A model generated the notes under the pieces. The model was not told the origin of the DNA, searched no databases, and worked only from the letters and a program-made list of their open reading frames with translations. This document shows, piece by piece, positions 45,780 to 54,418 of a stretch of 64,000 nt of DNA. This DNA is from Galactobacter caseinivorans (GTDB taxonomy: Bacteria; Actinomycetota; Actinomycetes; Actinomycetales; Micrococcaceae). Made by a program: the position numbers and the translations under genes. The stretch is from positions 1-64,000 of the forward strand of contig NZ_QQXL01000009.1 in NCBI RefSeq assembly GCF_003640665.1, in the 5' to 3' direction. Within the stretch, counting starts at the first letter, position 1. Every line of letters starts with the position of its first letter.

Positions 45780-47666
45780 TCAGCTCACATGCACCCAGGG
45801 TCGCCTGGTCAGGTCCGGTTCCGCCTCACGCAGCACCTCGCGGGTCACCGGAGCAATTTCTCCCTGGCCCAGGAACACAAAGCGGACAAAGTTGGTGACG
45901 GGGGAGCCCTCCGTCCAGCGGAAGTACACGTGACTCATCACGCCGCCCTGGTCACGGATGGCTAGGAGGACGGCTGCGATGGCGGAGGGGACCGAGCTGG
46001 CGGAGACCTCCAGGATGCCAAAGCCGTGGCGCTGCGCGGCGGTGACAAGCAGGTCGCCGGTGAACTCCGAGGCGTCGCGCACATTGACCTCCAGGAAGAG
46101 CGGAGTGCAGCCGCCGGGGAAGGAATTGGATTCCAAGGCGTGGGCCAGCTTGTGCTTGTAGCGGGCGGCGGTCATGCGGACCGGCTCGTGCGCCACCAGG
46201 CGCAGTTGCTTGTCCCTCCCGGCGCTGGCCCGGATCATGGCCATGGCCTCATCTGAGAGGGTGACGGAGGTGGCGCGCACCTCCGTTGAGCGCTTGAAAC
46301 GGGAGGCAAAGGAGACGGCGATGATGCACAGAATGAACACCCCGCCCACCTTGAGCCCGTCAGGACGCTCGATGCAGTTGGTGATCAGCGTGTAGACGAA
46401 CACGAGCGTGATGACGCCAAAGCCGATCGCGGAGCGCCGGTGCCCCGTGCGGTGTTGTTGCAGCGTCACGGCGAGCGCGGCGGAGGTGATGAGGACCAGC
46501 ACGCCCGTGGCGTACGCGCCGCCCTGGGCCGTGACGTCCGCCTCGAAGATCACGGTGATGATGGCGGCGATCACGCCGAGGAAGAGGACAAGCGGCTTGG
46601 TGGCCGCGGCCCATTGCGGGGCCATGCCGTAGCGGGGCAGGTACCGGGGAATCAGGTTGAGCATGCCCGCCAGCGCGGAGGCGCCAGCGAACCAGAGCAC
46701 CAGGATGGTCGCGAGGTCATAGACCGTGCCGAACCCCTCTCCCAGCAGCTCATGCGCCACGTATGCCAGCGCGCGGCCGTTGGCCTTGCCACCCTCCTCA
46801 AACTCCGCCGCCGGGATCAGCACGGTTGTGGCGAGGGAGGAGGTGAGCAGGAAGGTGCTCATGATGATGGCGGCGGTGGTGAGCAGCTTGCGGGCGCCCA
46901 CGATGCGGCCGATGGGGTTGGCCTTGGTGTCCTGCGGGCCGGACTTGATCTGCGGCATCACGGCCACGCCGGTCTCAAAGCCTGAGAGCCCAAGGGCCAG
47001 CTTGGGGAAGACCACCAGGGCGATGATGAGGATGGAGAGCGGGTCAGGGTGGGCGGTGGTGAGGGCGGTCCACCAGTTATCCACCAGGTGCAGATTGGCG
47101 CCGATGTGACTCAGGGCCACCACGATCACCACGGCGTTCAAGGCCAGGAAGACGGCGACCAGGACCACGGCCAGGTTGATGACCTCGTCAAAACCGGCCA
47201 AGAACAGAAGCACTAGGCCAAGGATCAGCACCAGCGTGATGGCCACGCGGTGCTCGTCAAAGACGTCCGGAACCAGCGGGTTCTCCACGATGTGCGCCGT
47301 GGCATCCGCGGTGGACAGGGTGGTGGTGATCATGAAGTCCGTGGCCGCGAAGCCCAGCAGCACCAGCACCAGCAGCTTGCCCCACCAACGGGGCAGCAGC
47401 TTCTCCAGCATGGCAATGGAGCCCATGCCGTTGGGTGAGGCCTTGGCGACCTTGCGGTACACGGGCAGCGCACCGAAGACCGTAATGAGGATCAAGACCA
47501 CGGTCGCGAGCGGGGCCACGGCGCCGGCGGCCAGCGCGGCGATGGCCGGCTGGTAGCCCAGCGTGGAGAAGTAATCCAGGCCGGAAAGGCACATGACTTG
47601 CCACCACGGCTTGCCCTTGCCGTGGGATTCTTCTGCCTGCTGCGCAGGGGGAGGTGCGTACGTCAC
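45780..47666 (-). CDS. APC-superfamily amino acid permease
   Basis: A 628-residue protein with about twelve membrane helices in residues 20-445 (start of helix 1 [62 protein letters not shown]) and a hydrophilic C-terminal domain of ~170 residues. The layout resembles KUP/APC permeases with a cytoplasmic tail; the substrate may be an amino acid, and potassium is possible. The C-terminal region carries [31 protein letters not shown]. Assignment is by pattern. Monocistronic. Confidence 0.8.
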   Translation of the reverse strand: MTYAPPPAQQAEESHGKGKPWWQVMCLSGLDYFSTLGYQPAIAALAAGAVAPLATVVLILITVFGALPVYRKVAKASPNGMGSIAMLEKLLPRWWGKLLVLVLLGFAATDFMITTTLSTADATAHIVENPLVPDVFDEHRVAITLVLILGLVLLFLAGFDEVINLAVVLVAVFLALNAVVIVVALSHIGANLHLVDNWWTALTTAHPDPLSILIIALVVFPKLALGLSGFETGVAVMPQIKSGPQDTKANPIGRIVGARKLLTTAAIIMSTFLLTSSLATTVLIPAAEFEEGGKANGRALAYVAHELLGEGFGTVYDLATILVLWFAGASALAGMLNLIPRYLPRYGMAPQWAAATKPLVLFLGVIAAIITVIFEADVTAQGGAYATGVLVLITSAALAVTLQQHRTGHRRSAIGFGVITLVFVYTLITNCIERPDGLKVGGVFILCIIAVSFASRFKRSTEVRATSVTLSDEAMAMIRASAGRDKQLRLVAHEPVRMTAARYKHKLAHALESNSFPGGCTPLFLEVNVRDASEFTGDLLVTAAQRHGFGILEVSASSVPSAIAAVLLAIRDQGGVMSHVYFRWTEGSPVTNFVRFVFLGQGEIAPVTREVLREAEPDLTRRPWVHVS

Positions 47667-47813
47667 GCCGCGACACTACGCGCCTTCGCGGCCCGCAACG
47701 CCAAGAAGGCGTGAGGATCCTGTGAGGATCTGCCCCAAGCTGTGTGGTTCCCGTCACCGGAGGGCGGCGGAGGCGGGCGGGGCGGTACACAACAGGCTCG
47801 ACGCCGCTGCGGT

Positions 47814-48716
47814 TCAGTACGGGAGCGGGCGCCGGTACCCGGCGGCGTCGCGCCGATCAACGATGCCCTTCAGCACCGCGCGCGCGGGGGCCGGATCAGC
47901 GCCAGGCGCCGCGGCCACATAACAGGGACGAAAGACGGGCCGCTGCCCCTGGCTGGTGGTGGGTGGCCCTGCGGTGGTGGGCTGCCCGACGGTGGCGGCC
48001 CGCTCAGAGGAATAGGAGCGCGCGTCGTAGCTGCCCCCGGACGCAGTGACGATCAGCGCCGCGGCAGCCACGTCCCACGGCTTCACATCCACGCCGAGCA
48101 CCACATCATCCCGCCCGGCGGCGATTCCGGCCAGAGAGAGGGAGGCACAGACGGGCCTGCGCACCGTGGCATAGGAGGTGATCAGTGTGCCCAAGTCCTC
48201 CATCACCACCGGCCCCTCCGCGCGCACCGCCTCGCCGCCGGGGTAATCGGTCGCCAGGGCGCAGGCGCTCGCCGCACCCCGCCCAGAGGGGGAGAGGCGC
48301 GTGGAACCCAACCACGCGGCGTCGGGCACAGCACTGAAAATCTCACCCGTGGCCGGGGCGTGCACCACGGCCGCTACCGGCTCGCCATCGACGCACGCCG
48401 CGAGAGAGATGGCGAAGAGCGGGTGGCCGTGGGCAAAGTTGCTGGTGCCGTCGATGGGGTCAATCACCCAGGTGATGTCCCCGGTGCCGCGGCGGCCGTG
48501 CTCCTCTCCCAGGTAGGCGGCGCGCGGCCCGTGGGCCTGGAGGAACGCGATCAGTTCCTCCTCCACGCGCCCATCCACGGCCGTCACCAGGTCGTGGCGG
48601 GAGCTCTTGGTGGCGCTGGTGACGCCGGTCAGGAAGGCCTCGCGGACGGTGGGGGCCACCGCGGCGGCGGCGCTGAGCGCAAGGTCAAGCAGGGATTCAG
48701 GGGTGGGCGTTGGCAC
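47814..48716 (-). CDS. Inositol monophosphatase-family phosphatase
   Basis: A 300-residue Mg-dependent phosphatase with the three metal-binding motifs intact: GEEHG (first), WVIDPIDGTSNF (D-P-I-D-G-T-x-N) and WDVAAAALIVTASGG. Candidates in this family are IMPase (inositol), HisN-type histidinol-phosphatase and CysQ (PAP phosphatase); the sequence does not settle it, though HisN-like proteins are typical of Actinobacteria. Adjacent to the App1-like gene, divergent. Confidence 0.9.
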   Translation of the reverse strand: MPTPTPESLLDLALSAAAAVAPTVREAFLTGVTSATKSSRHDLVTAVDGRVEEELIAFLQAHGPRAAYLGEEHGRRGTGDITWVIDPIDGTSNFAHGHPLFAISLAACVDGEPVAAVVHAPATGEIFSAVPDAAWLGSTRLSPSGRGAASACALATDYPGGEAVRAEGPVVMEDLGTLITSYATVRRPVCASLSLAGIAAGRDDVVLGVDVKPWDVAAAALIVTASGGSYDARSYSSERAATVGQPTTAGPPTTSQGQRPVFRPCYVAAAPGADPAPARAVLKGIVDRRDAAGYRRPLPY

Positions 48717-48795
48717 CCACCCAGGCTAGGCCCTGCCCGGATTGCGGGTGTGGTTCGGGGCGCGCGCGCCGAGGATTCATGCAAAACTGGGGAGC

Positions 48796-49890
48796 GTGTC
48801 CGTTCCTTACCGCGCCGCACCTCTGAGCGGCCTTGCCCTAGCCCTTGAGGACCGTTGGCACCAATGGCGCCTGGTTCAAGCGGAGCGGCGGGGCTGGACC
48901 CCGACCGTGCTGCCCTACCGGGGTTACGGGCTCTCTGGCCCGGACGGCTGGGTGCGCATCATTGCGCGCACCGTCATGACCAAGCCCGGCGCCTTTGTGG
49001 GCGGGCGCCACCTGCCCGCAGTGGTGGAGGACGGCGTGCGCGGCTGGCGCAACTTCATCTCTCCCACCATCCTTGGTGGCCAGGTCACCGTGCGCATCGC
49101 CGGGGCCGAATACGAGGTCCAGGCGGATCGCGGCGGCGTCGTTGACGCGCGCATCGCGGTGAACCTGCCCGTGGGCTGGCACTCCGTCAGCCTGAGCATG
49201 GGCGGCGGCGACACCGCCAACGCCGCCGTGTTTGTGGTGGACCCGGCAGAGGACTTTGGGCTCATCTCAGATGTGGATGACACCGTGGTGGTGACCGCGC
49301 TGCCGCGGCCCATGCTCGCGGCGTGGAACTCGTTTGTGCTGGATGAGCACGCGCGCAACCCCACCCCCGGCATGGCCGTGCTCCTGGACCGCATCACGCG
49401 CCAGCACCCGGCCTCGCCCACCCTGTACCTCTCCACAGGCGCATGGAACGTGAACCAGGCGCTGAGCCGCTTCCTGGCGCGGAACATGTACCCGGACGGC
49501 GCGCTGCTGCTGACCGACTGGGGGCCAACCGAGGGCCGGCTCTTCCGCTCCGGCACCCAGCACAAGGTGGATCAGCTGCGCCGGCTTGCCCAGGAATTTC
49601 CGCACGTGAAGTGGCTGCTGATTGGCGACGACGGCCAGCATGACCCGGAGATCTACGCCGAGTTTGCCCGCCGCTACCCCAACAATGTGCGCGCCATCGT
49701 GATTCGCCAGCTCACGCCGAGCCAGGCCGTGCTGGCTGGTGGTCGCAGTGCGGGCATCATGAACTCCACCCCTGGCATCCCCTGGGTGTACGCGGCAGAT
49801 GGCGGCCGGATCGCCACGCGCCTGGAGTCCCTTGGTCTGCTGGAGGCGGCGCCGCAGCTGGATGCGGACGATAAGGAACTGCACCCGTGA
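48796..49890 (+). CDS. App1-like (DUF2183) phosphatidate phosphatase family protein
   Basis: A protein of about 364 residues with the yeast App1p-type catalytic motif DxDxT: LISDVDDTVVVTALPRP near the middle, then YLSTGAWNVNQALSRFL, LLTDWGP, the Lys-containing HKVDQL and the IGDDGQHDPEIYAEF loop. It probably removes phosphate from a lipid such as phosphatidate, or a similar substrate. GTG 48796 is a guess: the GGGGAG there is too close, and the upstream frame has only weak starts. The thioesterase gene overlaps its stop, so they form an operon. Confidence 0.84.
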   Translation: MSVPYRAAPLSGLALALEDRWHQWRLVQAERRGWTPTVLPYRGYGLSGPDGWVRIIARTVMTKPGAFVGGRHLPAVVEDGVRGWRNFISPTILGGQVTVRIAGAEYEVQADRGGVVDARIAVNLPVGWHSVSLSMGGGDTANAAVFVVDPAEDFGLISDVDDTVVVTALPRPMLAAWNSFVLDEHARNPTPGMAVLLDRITRQHPASPTLYLSTGAWNVNQALSRFLARNMYPDGALLLTDWGPTEGRLFRSGTQHKVDQLRRLAQEFPHVKWLLIGDDGQHDPEIYAEFARRYPNNVRAIVIRQLTPSQAVLAGGRSAGIMNSTPGIPWVYAADGGRIATRLESLGLLEAAPQLDADDKELHP

Positions 49891-50342
49891 GCAGGGTGGA
49901 GGTACAGATTCCCCTGCGCTGGGCGGATATGGACGCCTACGGTCACGTCAACAACGTGAACCAGGTTCGCCTCATGGAGGAGGCCCGCGTGGCCGCCTTT
50001 GGCGTGCCAGGCGGCACCGGTTCCCCCGTGGCCCAGGCCGGCAAGGTGGACCTCTTTGAGAACGTGGGAGATCACGTGCTGATCCTGGTGGTGGATCACG
50101 CGATTAGCTACGTACAACAGCTGCCCTACCGCGACGTTCCCGTGCGCATCCACGTGTGGATGGACAAGATCAAGGGGGCGTCTTTCCGCGTGAACTACGA
50201 ATTTTTTGACGGGCACGACGGCGCGCTGACGACCCGTGCCAGCACCACCCTGGCGCTTTTTGACGAGACAACAAACCGGTTGGTGCGCCTCCCAGAGCAA
50301 CACCGGGCGGCGTTTGCCGCCTACACCGACGAAACGGAGTAG
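49887..50342 (+). CDS. Hotdog-fold acyl-CoA thioesterase
   Basis: A 151-residue 4HBT-type hotdog protein. The motif WADMDAYGHVNNVNQVRLMEEARV holds the catalytic Asp and the long hydrophobic helix that lines the acyl tunnel; the rest has FFDG and TLALFDETT strands. GTG 49887 overlaps the App1 stop by ATG/GTGA coupling. Likely cleaves acyl-CoA thioesters; chain length unknown. Confidence 0.9.
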   Translation: MSRVEVQIPLRWADMDAYGHVNNVNQVRLMEEARVAAFGVPGGTGSPVAQAGKVDLFENVGDHVLILVVDHAISYVQQLPYRDVPVRIHVWMDKIKGASFRVNYEFFDGHDGALTTRASTTLALFDETTNRLVRLPEQHRAAFAAYTDETE

Positions 50343-50346
50343 AACC

Positions 50347-51222
50347 ATGAAGCCAGAAGGTCGCAAGGACGCCAGTCGCTCGGAGAAGCGCAAGTCCCGC
50401 CCGCAGCACGTGGCGCAGGTCCTCTCCACCCGGCGCATCAGCGATCATCTGGTCTCGCTCACCCTGGGCGGGCCCGGCCTGGCGGCCTTTGAGGCCAAGG
50501 ACGCCACCGATCAGTACATCAAGCTGCTCTTTGCCGACCCTGCCCTCGGCCTGACCCCGCCCTATGACCTGGATGCCATCCGCGAGCAGCACGGGCCGGG
50601 CGGAGTGCCGGTGCGGCGGACGTACACGGTGCGTTCGGTGCGAGCCGGGGCCGACGCCGCCGGCATCGAGATTGACGTGGAGTTTGTGACGCACGGCGAC
50701 GAGGGGCTGGCAGGCCCGTGGGCCGCCGCCGCCCAGCCCGGCGACGTGATCGCGTTCTCTGGCCCCGGAGGCAATTTTGCCCCGACTCCCGGCTCCTGGC
50801 AGTTGCTGCTCGGGGACGAATCCGCGCTGCCGGCCATCGCCTGCGCCCTGGAGGCCATGGGTCCGCAGGAGCGCGGGGTGGTGCTGTTGGACGTTGAGGG
50901 TCCGGGGGATGAGCTGGAACTTTCCGCCCCAGCCGGCGTCAGCGTGAGGTGGCTGCATCGCGGTGCCGCGTGGACGCCGTCGAGCACTCAACTGGACGCG
51001 GCCGTCAGGGCCGTGCAGATCCCGGAGGGTGAGCCGGTGCAGGTGTTTGCCCATGGCGAGCGCGAGACCATGAAGGCGCTGCGCAAGCACCTCGTGGAGG
51101 AGCGCGGCCTTGATCGCCGCCAGCTCTCCCTGTCCGCGTACTGGGCCTATGGCCGCGCTGAGGATGCCTTCCAGGCGGAGAAGCGCACGCCGATTGGAAA
51201 GATCTTTCCAGAGGACGCCTGA
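50347..51222 (+). CDS. Siderophore-interacting protein (FAD-dependent ferric reductase)
   Basis: A 291-residue protein of the SIP family. The FAD-binding domain has RRTYTVRSVR (R-x-Y-T-x-R), and the NAD(P)H domain carries GDESALPAIACALEA, HRGAAW, VQVFAHGERETMKALRKH and SAYWAYGRAEDAFQAEKR (family hallmark). SIPs reduce Fe(III)-siderophores in the cytoplasm. ATG 50347 lies 4 bp after the thioesterase stop. No siderophore transporter is adjacent. Confidence 0.93.
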   Translation: MKPEGRKDASRSEKRKSRPQHVAQVLSTRRISDHLVSLTLGGPGLAAFEAKDATDQYIKLLFADPALGLTPPYDLDAIREQHGPGGVPVRRTYTVRSVRAGADAAGIEIDVEFVTHGDEGLAGPWAAAAQPGDVIAFSGPGGNFAPTPGSWQLLLGDESALPAIACALEAMGPQERGVVLLDVEGPGDELELSAPAGVSVRWLHRGAAWTPSSTQLDAAVRAVQIPEGEPVQVFAHGERETMKALRKHLVEERGLDRRQLSLSAYWAYGRAEDAFQAEKRTPIGKIFPEDA

Positions 51223-51306
51223 GCTCGCCACCCTCGCGTGTGACGTACGCCTCAGCGCGCGGTAGGCTGGCCCGGCACCCTGGCGACACCCCACCAAAGG
51301 AACTCT

Positions 51307-51597
51307 GTGACCGCTCAGCCTCTGCCCTTTGGGGCCCGCCACAGCTTTCTGCGCGCGGTGCCGGCGCTAGCCCTCCTTGGCCTCGTTGCCGCCGCGCTCG
51401 GCCTGGTGTCCCTCTCCGGACCCGGCCCCGAACTCGTCACCCACGCCTGGGCCTCACTAGCGCTCGCCGCGGGCCTGCTCACGGGGATCGGCAGCGCGCT
51501 GGAGCGCCGCGAATCCGTCCAGTTCCGGCTGGCCGTCATCACCCTGATCAGCGTCCTGTGCGGCGCCGCAACGATGGGGATGAGCTACGTCAGCTAA
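51307..51597 (+). CDS. Small membrane protein, unknown
   Basis: A 96-residue protein with about three hydrophobic segments (FLRAVPALALLGLVAAALGLVSL, WASLALAAGLLTGIG, AVITLISVLCGAATMG). GTG 51307 has AAAGGAACTCT upstream. No family recognised. Its last bases and the 5' end of the following methyltransferase overlap or abut; see that entry. Confidence 0.6.
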   Translation: MTAQPLPFGARHSFLRAVPALALLGLVAAALGLVSLSGPGPELVTHAWASLALAAGLLTGIGSALERRESVQFRLAVITLISVLCGAATMGMSYVS

Positions 51598-52276
51598 ACA
51601 GCCCCGCCTCGACCCCGAGGCAGAGCGCGTCGGGGCAGCCTACGGGGTCTCGGCGCAGGCCTACGCCCGCGCGCTCCCCGACCTTGGATTCGAAGCCCCA
51701 GCGGACGTGGCGTGGTTGCGTCGCTTTGTCGAGTGCGTCGTTGACGCGGGTGACGGGGACCTTCCGGTGCTCGACGCCGGCTGCGGGACCGGGCGCCTCT
51801 TCTCACCTTTGCGCGCGTGGGGCCTGCACGGCGTCCACGGAATCGACGCGAGCGAGGGCATGCTCGCGGTGTCTCGGCGCCTGCACCCGGGAGTCCGCGT
51901 GCGGCAGGCGTCCCTTGACCGGGTGCCGGAACCGGACGCCTCACAGGCCGGCATCCTGTCCTGGTACTCCATCATTCACACGCCCACCGAACTGCTTGGC
52001 CCGGTGGCGGCGGAGTTCGCCCGGCTCCTGCGACCCGGCGGGCTGGCCCTCGTGGCATTCCACAGCGGCGGCGAGCCGCGGCCGTCCCGCTTCCTGGACG
52101 GCGCCGGAGGCAACGTGGAGTTGCACCCCCATCCGGTGCCAGCCGTAGCATCCGCTCTCGTTGAAGCGGGCCTGGAACTGGTGGCGTCCGGCCTGCGACC
52201 ACCCCGCGCGGATGAGCGCGACGCCCAAGCGTTTGTGCTGGCACGCATGCTGGACCGCCAGCCTGCGGCCGCCTGA
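51584..52276 (+). CDS. Class I SAM methyltransferase, 5' end unresolved
   Basis: The protein from GTG 51707 (MAWLRRFVECVV) has 189 residues with the SAM motif VLDAGCGTGRLF, motif II GIDASEGMLAVSRRL and the LLRPGGLALVAFHSGG block. But homologous N-terminal sequence clearly continues upstream in the same frame (RVGAAYGVSAQAYARALPDL), which has no ATG, GTG, TTG or CTG between the TGA at 51581 and 51707. So the true 5' end is not readable: a non-standard start, a frameshift from the preceding gene, or an error. Coordinates start after the last in-frame stop. Substrate unknown. Confidence 0.75.
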   Translation, partial: ATSAKQPRLDPEAERVGAAYGVSAQAYARALPDLGFEAPADVAWLRRFVECVVDAGDGDLPVLDAGCGTGRLFSPLRAWGLHGVHGIDASEGMLAVSRRLHPGVRVRQASLDRVPEPDASQAGILSWYSIIHTPTELLGPVAAEFARLLRPGGLALVAFHSGGEPRPSRFLDGAGGNVELHPHPVPAVASALVEAGLELVASGLRPPRADERDAQAFVLARMLDRQPAAA

Positions 52277-52323
52277 GCACCAAGGGGCGAAAAGCGGCGC
52301 GTCGCTGTGCCAGGCTGAGGCGT

Positions 52324-52746
52324 ATGAGTTCACTCCCTGAGCACTACCGCCTCAGCCCCACTCCTCCCAGCGCGCAGCGCTACCGCGAACTGCGCCAGCT
52401 GTGCGGCCTCAGCGCCATCACCCAGGCTCAGGCCGAACGCGGCATTCAAGGCAGCTGGGCGTGGCTCACGGTGCTCTCGCCCACTGGCCAGGTGGTGGGG
52501 ATGGGCCGTGTGGTGGGAGATGGCGGGTGGTACTTCTTGATCTCGGACATGGCCACGCTCCCGGAACATCAGGGCCTGGGGATTGGCCGGGCAGTGCTCA
52601 CCTCACTGCTTGGCCGCATCCGCGCGGAGGCCGAGCCGGGCGCCTACGTCACCCTGACCGCGGACCCTCCGGGGCGGCGCTTGTATGAGTCCATGGGATT
52701 TGCCGACGTCGCGCCCGCCCATACCGGCATGGCGATGAAGCTCTGA
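52324..52746 (+). CDS. GNAT-family N-acetyltransferase
   Basis: A 140-residue acetyltransferase. The acetyl-CoA loop reads ATLPEHQGLGIGRAVLTSLL (Q-x-x-G-x-G/A), preceded by strand YFLISDMA and followed by YESMGFADVAP. ATG 52324 comes 48 bp after the methyltransferase stop. Substrate unknown. Confidence 0.92.
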   Translation: MSSLPEHYRLSPTPPSAQRYRELRQLCGLSAITQAQAERGIQGSWAWLTVLSPTGQVVGMGRVVGDGGWYFLISDMATLPEHQGLGIGRAVLTSLLGRIRAEAEPGAYVTLTADPPGRRLYESMGFADVAPAHTGMAMKL

Positions 52747-52754
52747 GGCCCTCG

Positions 52755-53234
52755 ATGAAACAGGAATCGACGCCGCGGGGTTCGGCGCCGCAGGAAGCGG
52801 CGCCGCAGAGCTCGGCGCCGCAGAGCTCGGCGCCGCAGGAAGCGGCGTCCGGGTGGGTGATCCAGGGCGCGCAGGTGGCCGGCATCGCGGACTTCTACGC
52901 TGAGCTCAACCGGCTCCTGATGCAGGACGAAGACTGGGAAGTGGGTCCCAGCCTGGATGCGCTCAACGACCTGCTCTACGGGGGCATCGGTGCGCTCGTG
53001 AATGTGGAGCGCCCACGCTTTGTTTGGCGGGACCACGCCGCTTCGCGAGCGGCGCTGGGGGTTCCTGCGACCGAGGAATGGCTCCTGTCCAAGCTGACGA
53101 GCCCGGCCGGATTTGATCAGCAGGGGATCCGCGTCCAGCTGGCGGCGCTGCGGGCGGGGGAGGGCCCCAGCTACTTTGACCTGATCCTTGAGGTGTTTGC
53201 GGAGCATCCCGAGGTGGAGTTGGTCCTGGAGTAG
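52755..53234 (+). CDS. Barstar-like protein with low-complexity N-terminus
   Basis: A 159-residue protein. Residues about 35-159 resemble barstar, the inhibitor of barnase-type ribonucleases: IADFYAELNRLLMQDEDWEVGPSLDALNDLLYGG is the conserved helix and loop, ending EHPEVELVLE. Residues 5-33 form a Ala/Pro/Gln/Ser repeat, encoded by tandem GCGCCGCAGAGCTCG-type units, unusual for barstars. ATG 52755 is 8 bp after the GNAT stop. No barnase-like RNase gene adjoins it. It could inhibit a remote partner or be a non-inhibitory family member. Confidence 0.78.
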   Translation: MKQESTPRGSAPQEAAPQSSAPQSSAPQEAASGWVIQGAQVAGIADFYAELNRLLMQDEDWEVGPSLDALNDLLYGGIGALVNVERPRFVWRDHAASRAALGVPATEEWLLSKLTSPAGFDQQGIRVQLAALRAGEGPSYFDLILEVFAEHPEVELVLE

Positions 53235-53240
53235 CTCGCG

Positions 53241-53535
53241 CGGCTTCCGCGTGTGGGTTTGCGGCTCGGGATCGTGGTTTGCGGCGCCCAGGTGGGCCGC
53301 AAAGGTCGATGGGGAGCCGCAAACCTTGGACCGGGCGCCCAGGTGGGCCGCAAAGGTCGATGGGGAGCCGCAAACCTTGGGCCGGGCGCCGGCGTGGGGC
53401 GTGGGGTTGGTTGCGTGGGGCGAGCCGGGGGCTGGGCGGGAGGTGTGCGGCTTCCGCGTGTGGGTTTGCGGCTCGGGATCGTGGTTTGCGGCGCCCAGGT
53501 GGGCCGCAAAGGTCGATGGGGAGCCGCACACCTTG
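53241..53535. repeat. Two 88-bp direct repeats with nested palindrome, plus a partial copy
   Basis: Copies at 53241-53328 and 53448-53535 are identical except for one base. A partial copy (3' part only) lies at 53335-53381. Each full copy has an outer inverted repeat GGTTTGCGGCTC / GAGCCGCAAACC and an inner hairpin TTTGCGGC / GCCGCAAA. Non-coding. Long ORFs across the region on both strands are translations of the repeat. Confidence 0.9.
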
Positions 53536-53584
53536 AGGCGGCACGGACTCCTGGACCTCGCCCCGCCCCGACCCGGACCCCCGC

Positions 53585-54418
53585 TTAGGCGGCCCGCGCA
53601 GGTCGCAACGGGCCCACGCGCAGGCGCCCACCGACGTCCAGCACTTCCACCGCCGTGCCGTACACCTGACTCAGCACCGCCGCATCGCACACCTGGGCCA
53701 CCGGACCAGCGGCACGCACGCGCCCGTTCTCTAGCAACACCAGACGATCTGCGTAGGAAGCGGCAGCGTCCAGATCATGTAGCACCACCCCCACCGCCGC
53801 CCCGCGGGAGGCCAGCTCGCGCATGAGCACCAACGTGGACTCGGCGTGGGCCACGTCCATGGCGGAGGTGGGCTCATCTAGCAGGATCACCGACCCCTGC
53901 GCCACCGGGGTGGCCTGGGCGATGACCCTGGCCAGCGCGGCGCGTTGGCGCTCGCCGCCAGAAAGGGTGGTGATGTCGCGGTCCGCGAGCTCCGTGAGCC
54001 CGGTGAGTTCAAGGGCATGGGCCACCGCGGTGGCGTCATCGGCGAAGCCCCTCCAGGCGCGGGTCCGCCCGGCGAAGCCCCTCCCGGCGCGGGCCTGACG
54101 CCACGGCGTGCGGCCCATTTCCACGACCTCCTCCACCGTGAACGCGAAGGCCACGCCGGAGTCCTGCGGCATCACTGCCCGACGCCGCGCGGCCTCCGCC
54201 GTGGGCACCTTGTGGGACTCGCGCGAGCCCAACATGACGCGGCCGGCGCGGGGTTTGAGCTGCCCGGCGGCCACCGCAAGGAGCGTGGATTTGCCCGCGC
54301 CGTTGGGGCCAATTACGGCGGTGACTTGGCCGGCGTTGAGGCGCAAACCCACGCCGCTGAGCAGGTCGCGCCCGTCAATGCTGACGGTGATGTGGCTCAG
54401 ATCAAGGGAAGAGCTCAT
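53585..54418 (-). CDS. hmuV: Heme ABC transporter ATPase HmuV
   Basis: A 277-residue ATPase with Walker A GPNGAGKST (residues 37-45), Q-loop AVMPQDSGVAF, signature LSGGERQ, Walker B VILLDEPTSAMD and switch VVLHDLDAA. The class (FecE/BtuD/HmuV-type) imports heme, siderophores or B12; the genes beside it settle heme. A 30-bp in-frame duplication (54041-54070 and 54071-54100) inserts a second RAGRGFAG-type peptide in the helical domain. ATG 54418 overlaps the hmuU stop by ATGA. Confidence 0.92.
   Translation of the reverse strand: MSSSLDLSHITVSIDGRDLLSGVGLRLNAGQVTAVIGPNGAGKSTLLAVAAGQLKPRAGRVMLGSRESHKVPTAEAARRRAVMPQDSGVAFAFTVEEVVEMGRTPWRQARAGRGFAGRTRAWRGFADDATAVAHALELTGLTELADRDITTLSGGERQRAALARVIAQATPVAQGSVILLDEPTSAMDVAHAESTLVLMRELASRGAAVGVVLHDLDAAASYADRLVLLENGRVRAAGPVAQVCDAAVLSQVYGTAVEVLDVGGRLRVGPLRPARAA

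Noticed and set aside
53241-53535. Insertion sequence
   Set aside because: No transposase frame or flanking target duplication can be seen.
52644-53690. 348-residue minus-strand ORF with repeated CGSPSTFAAHLG peptides
   Set aside because: It is generated by the 88-bp non-coding repeat and runs antisense to the barstar-like gene.
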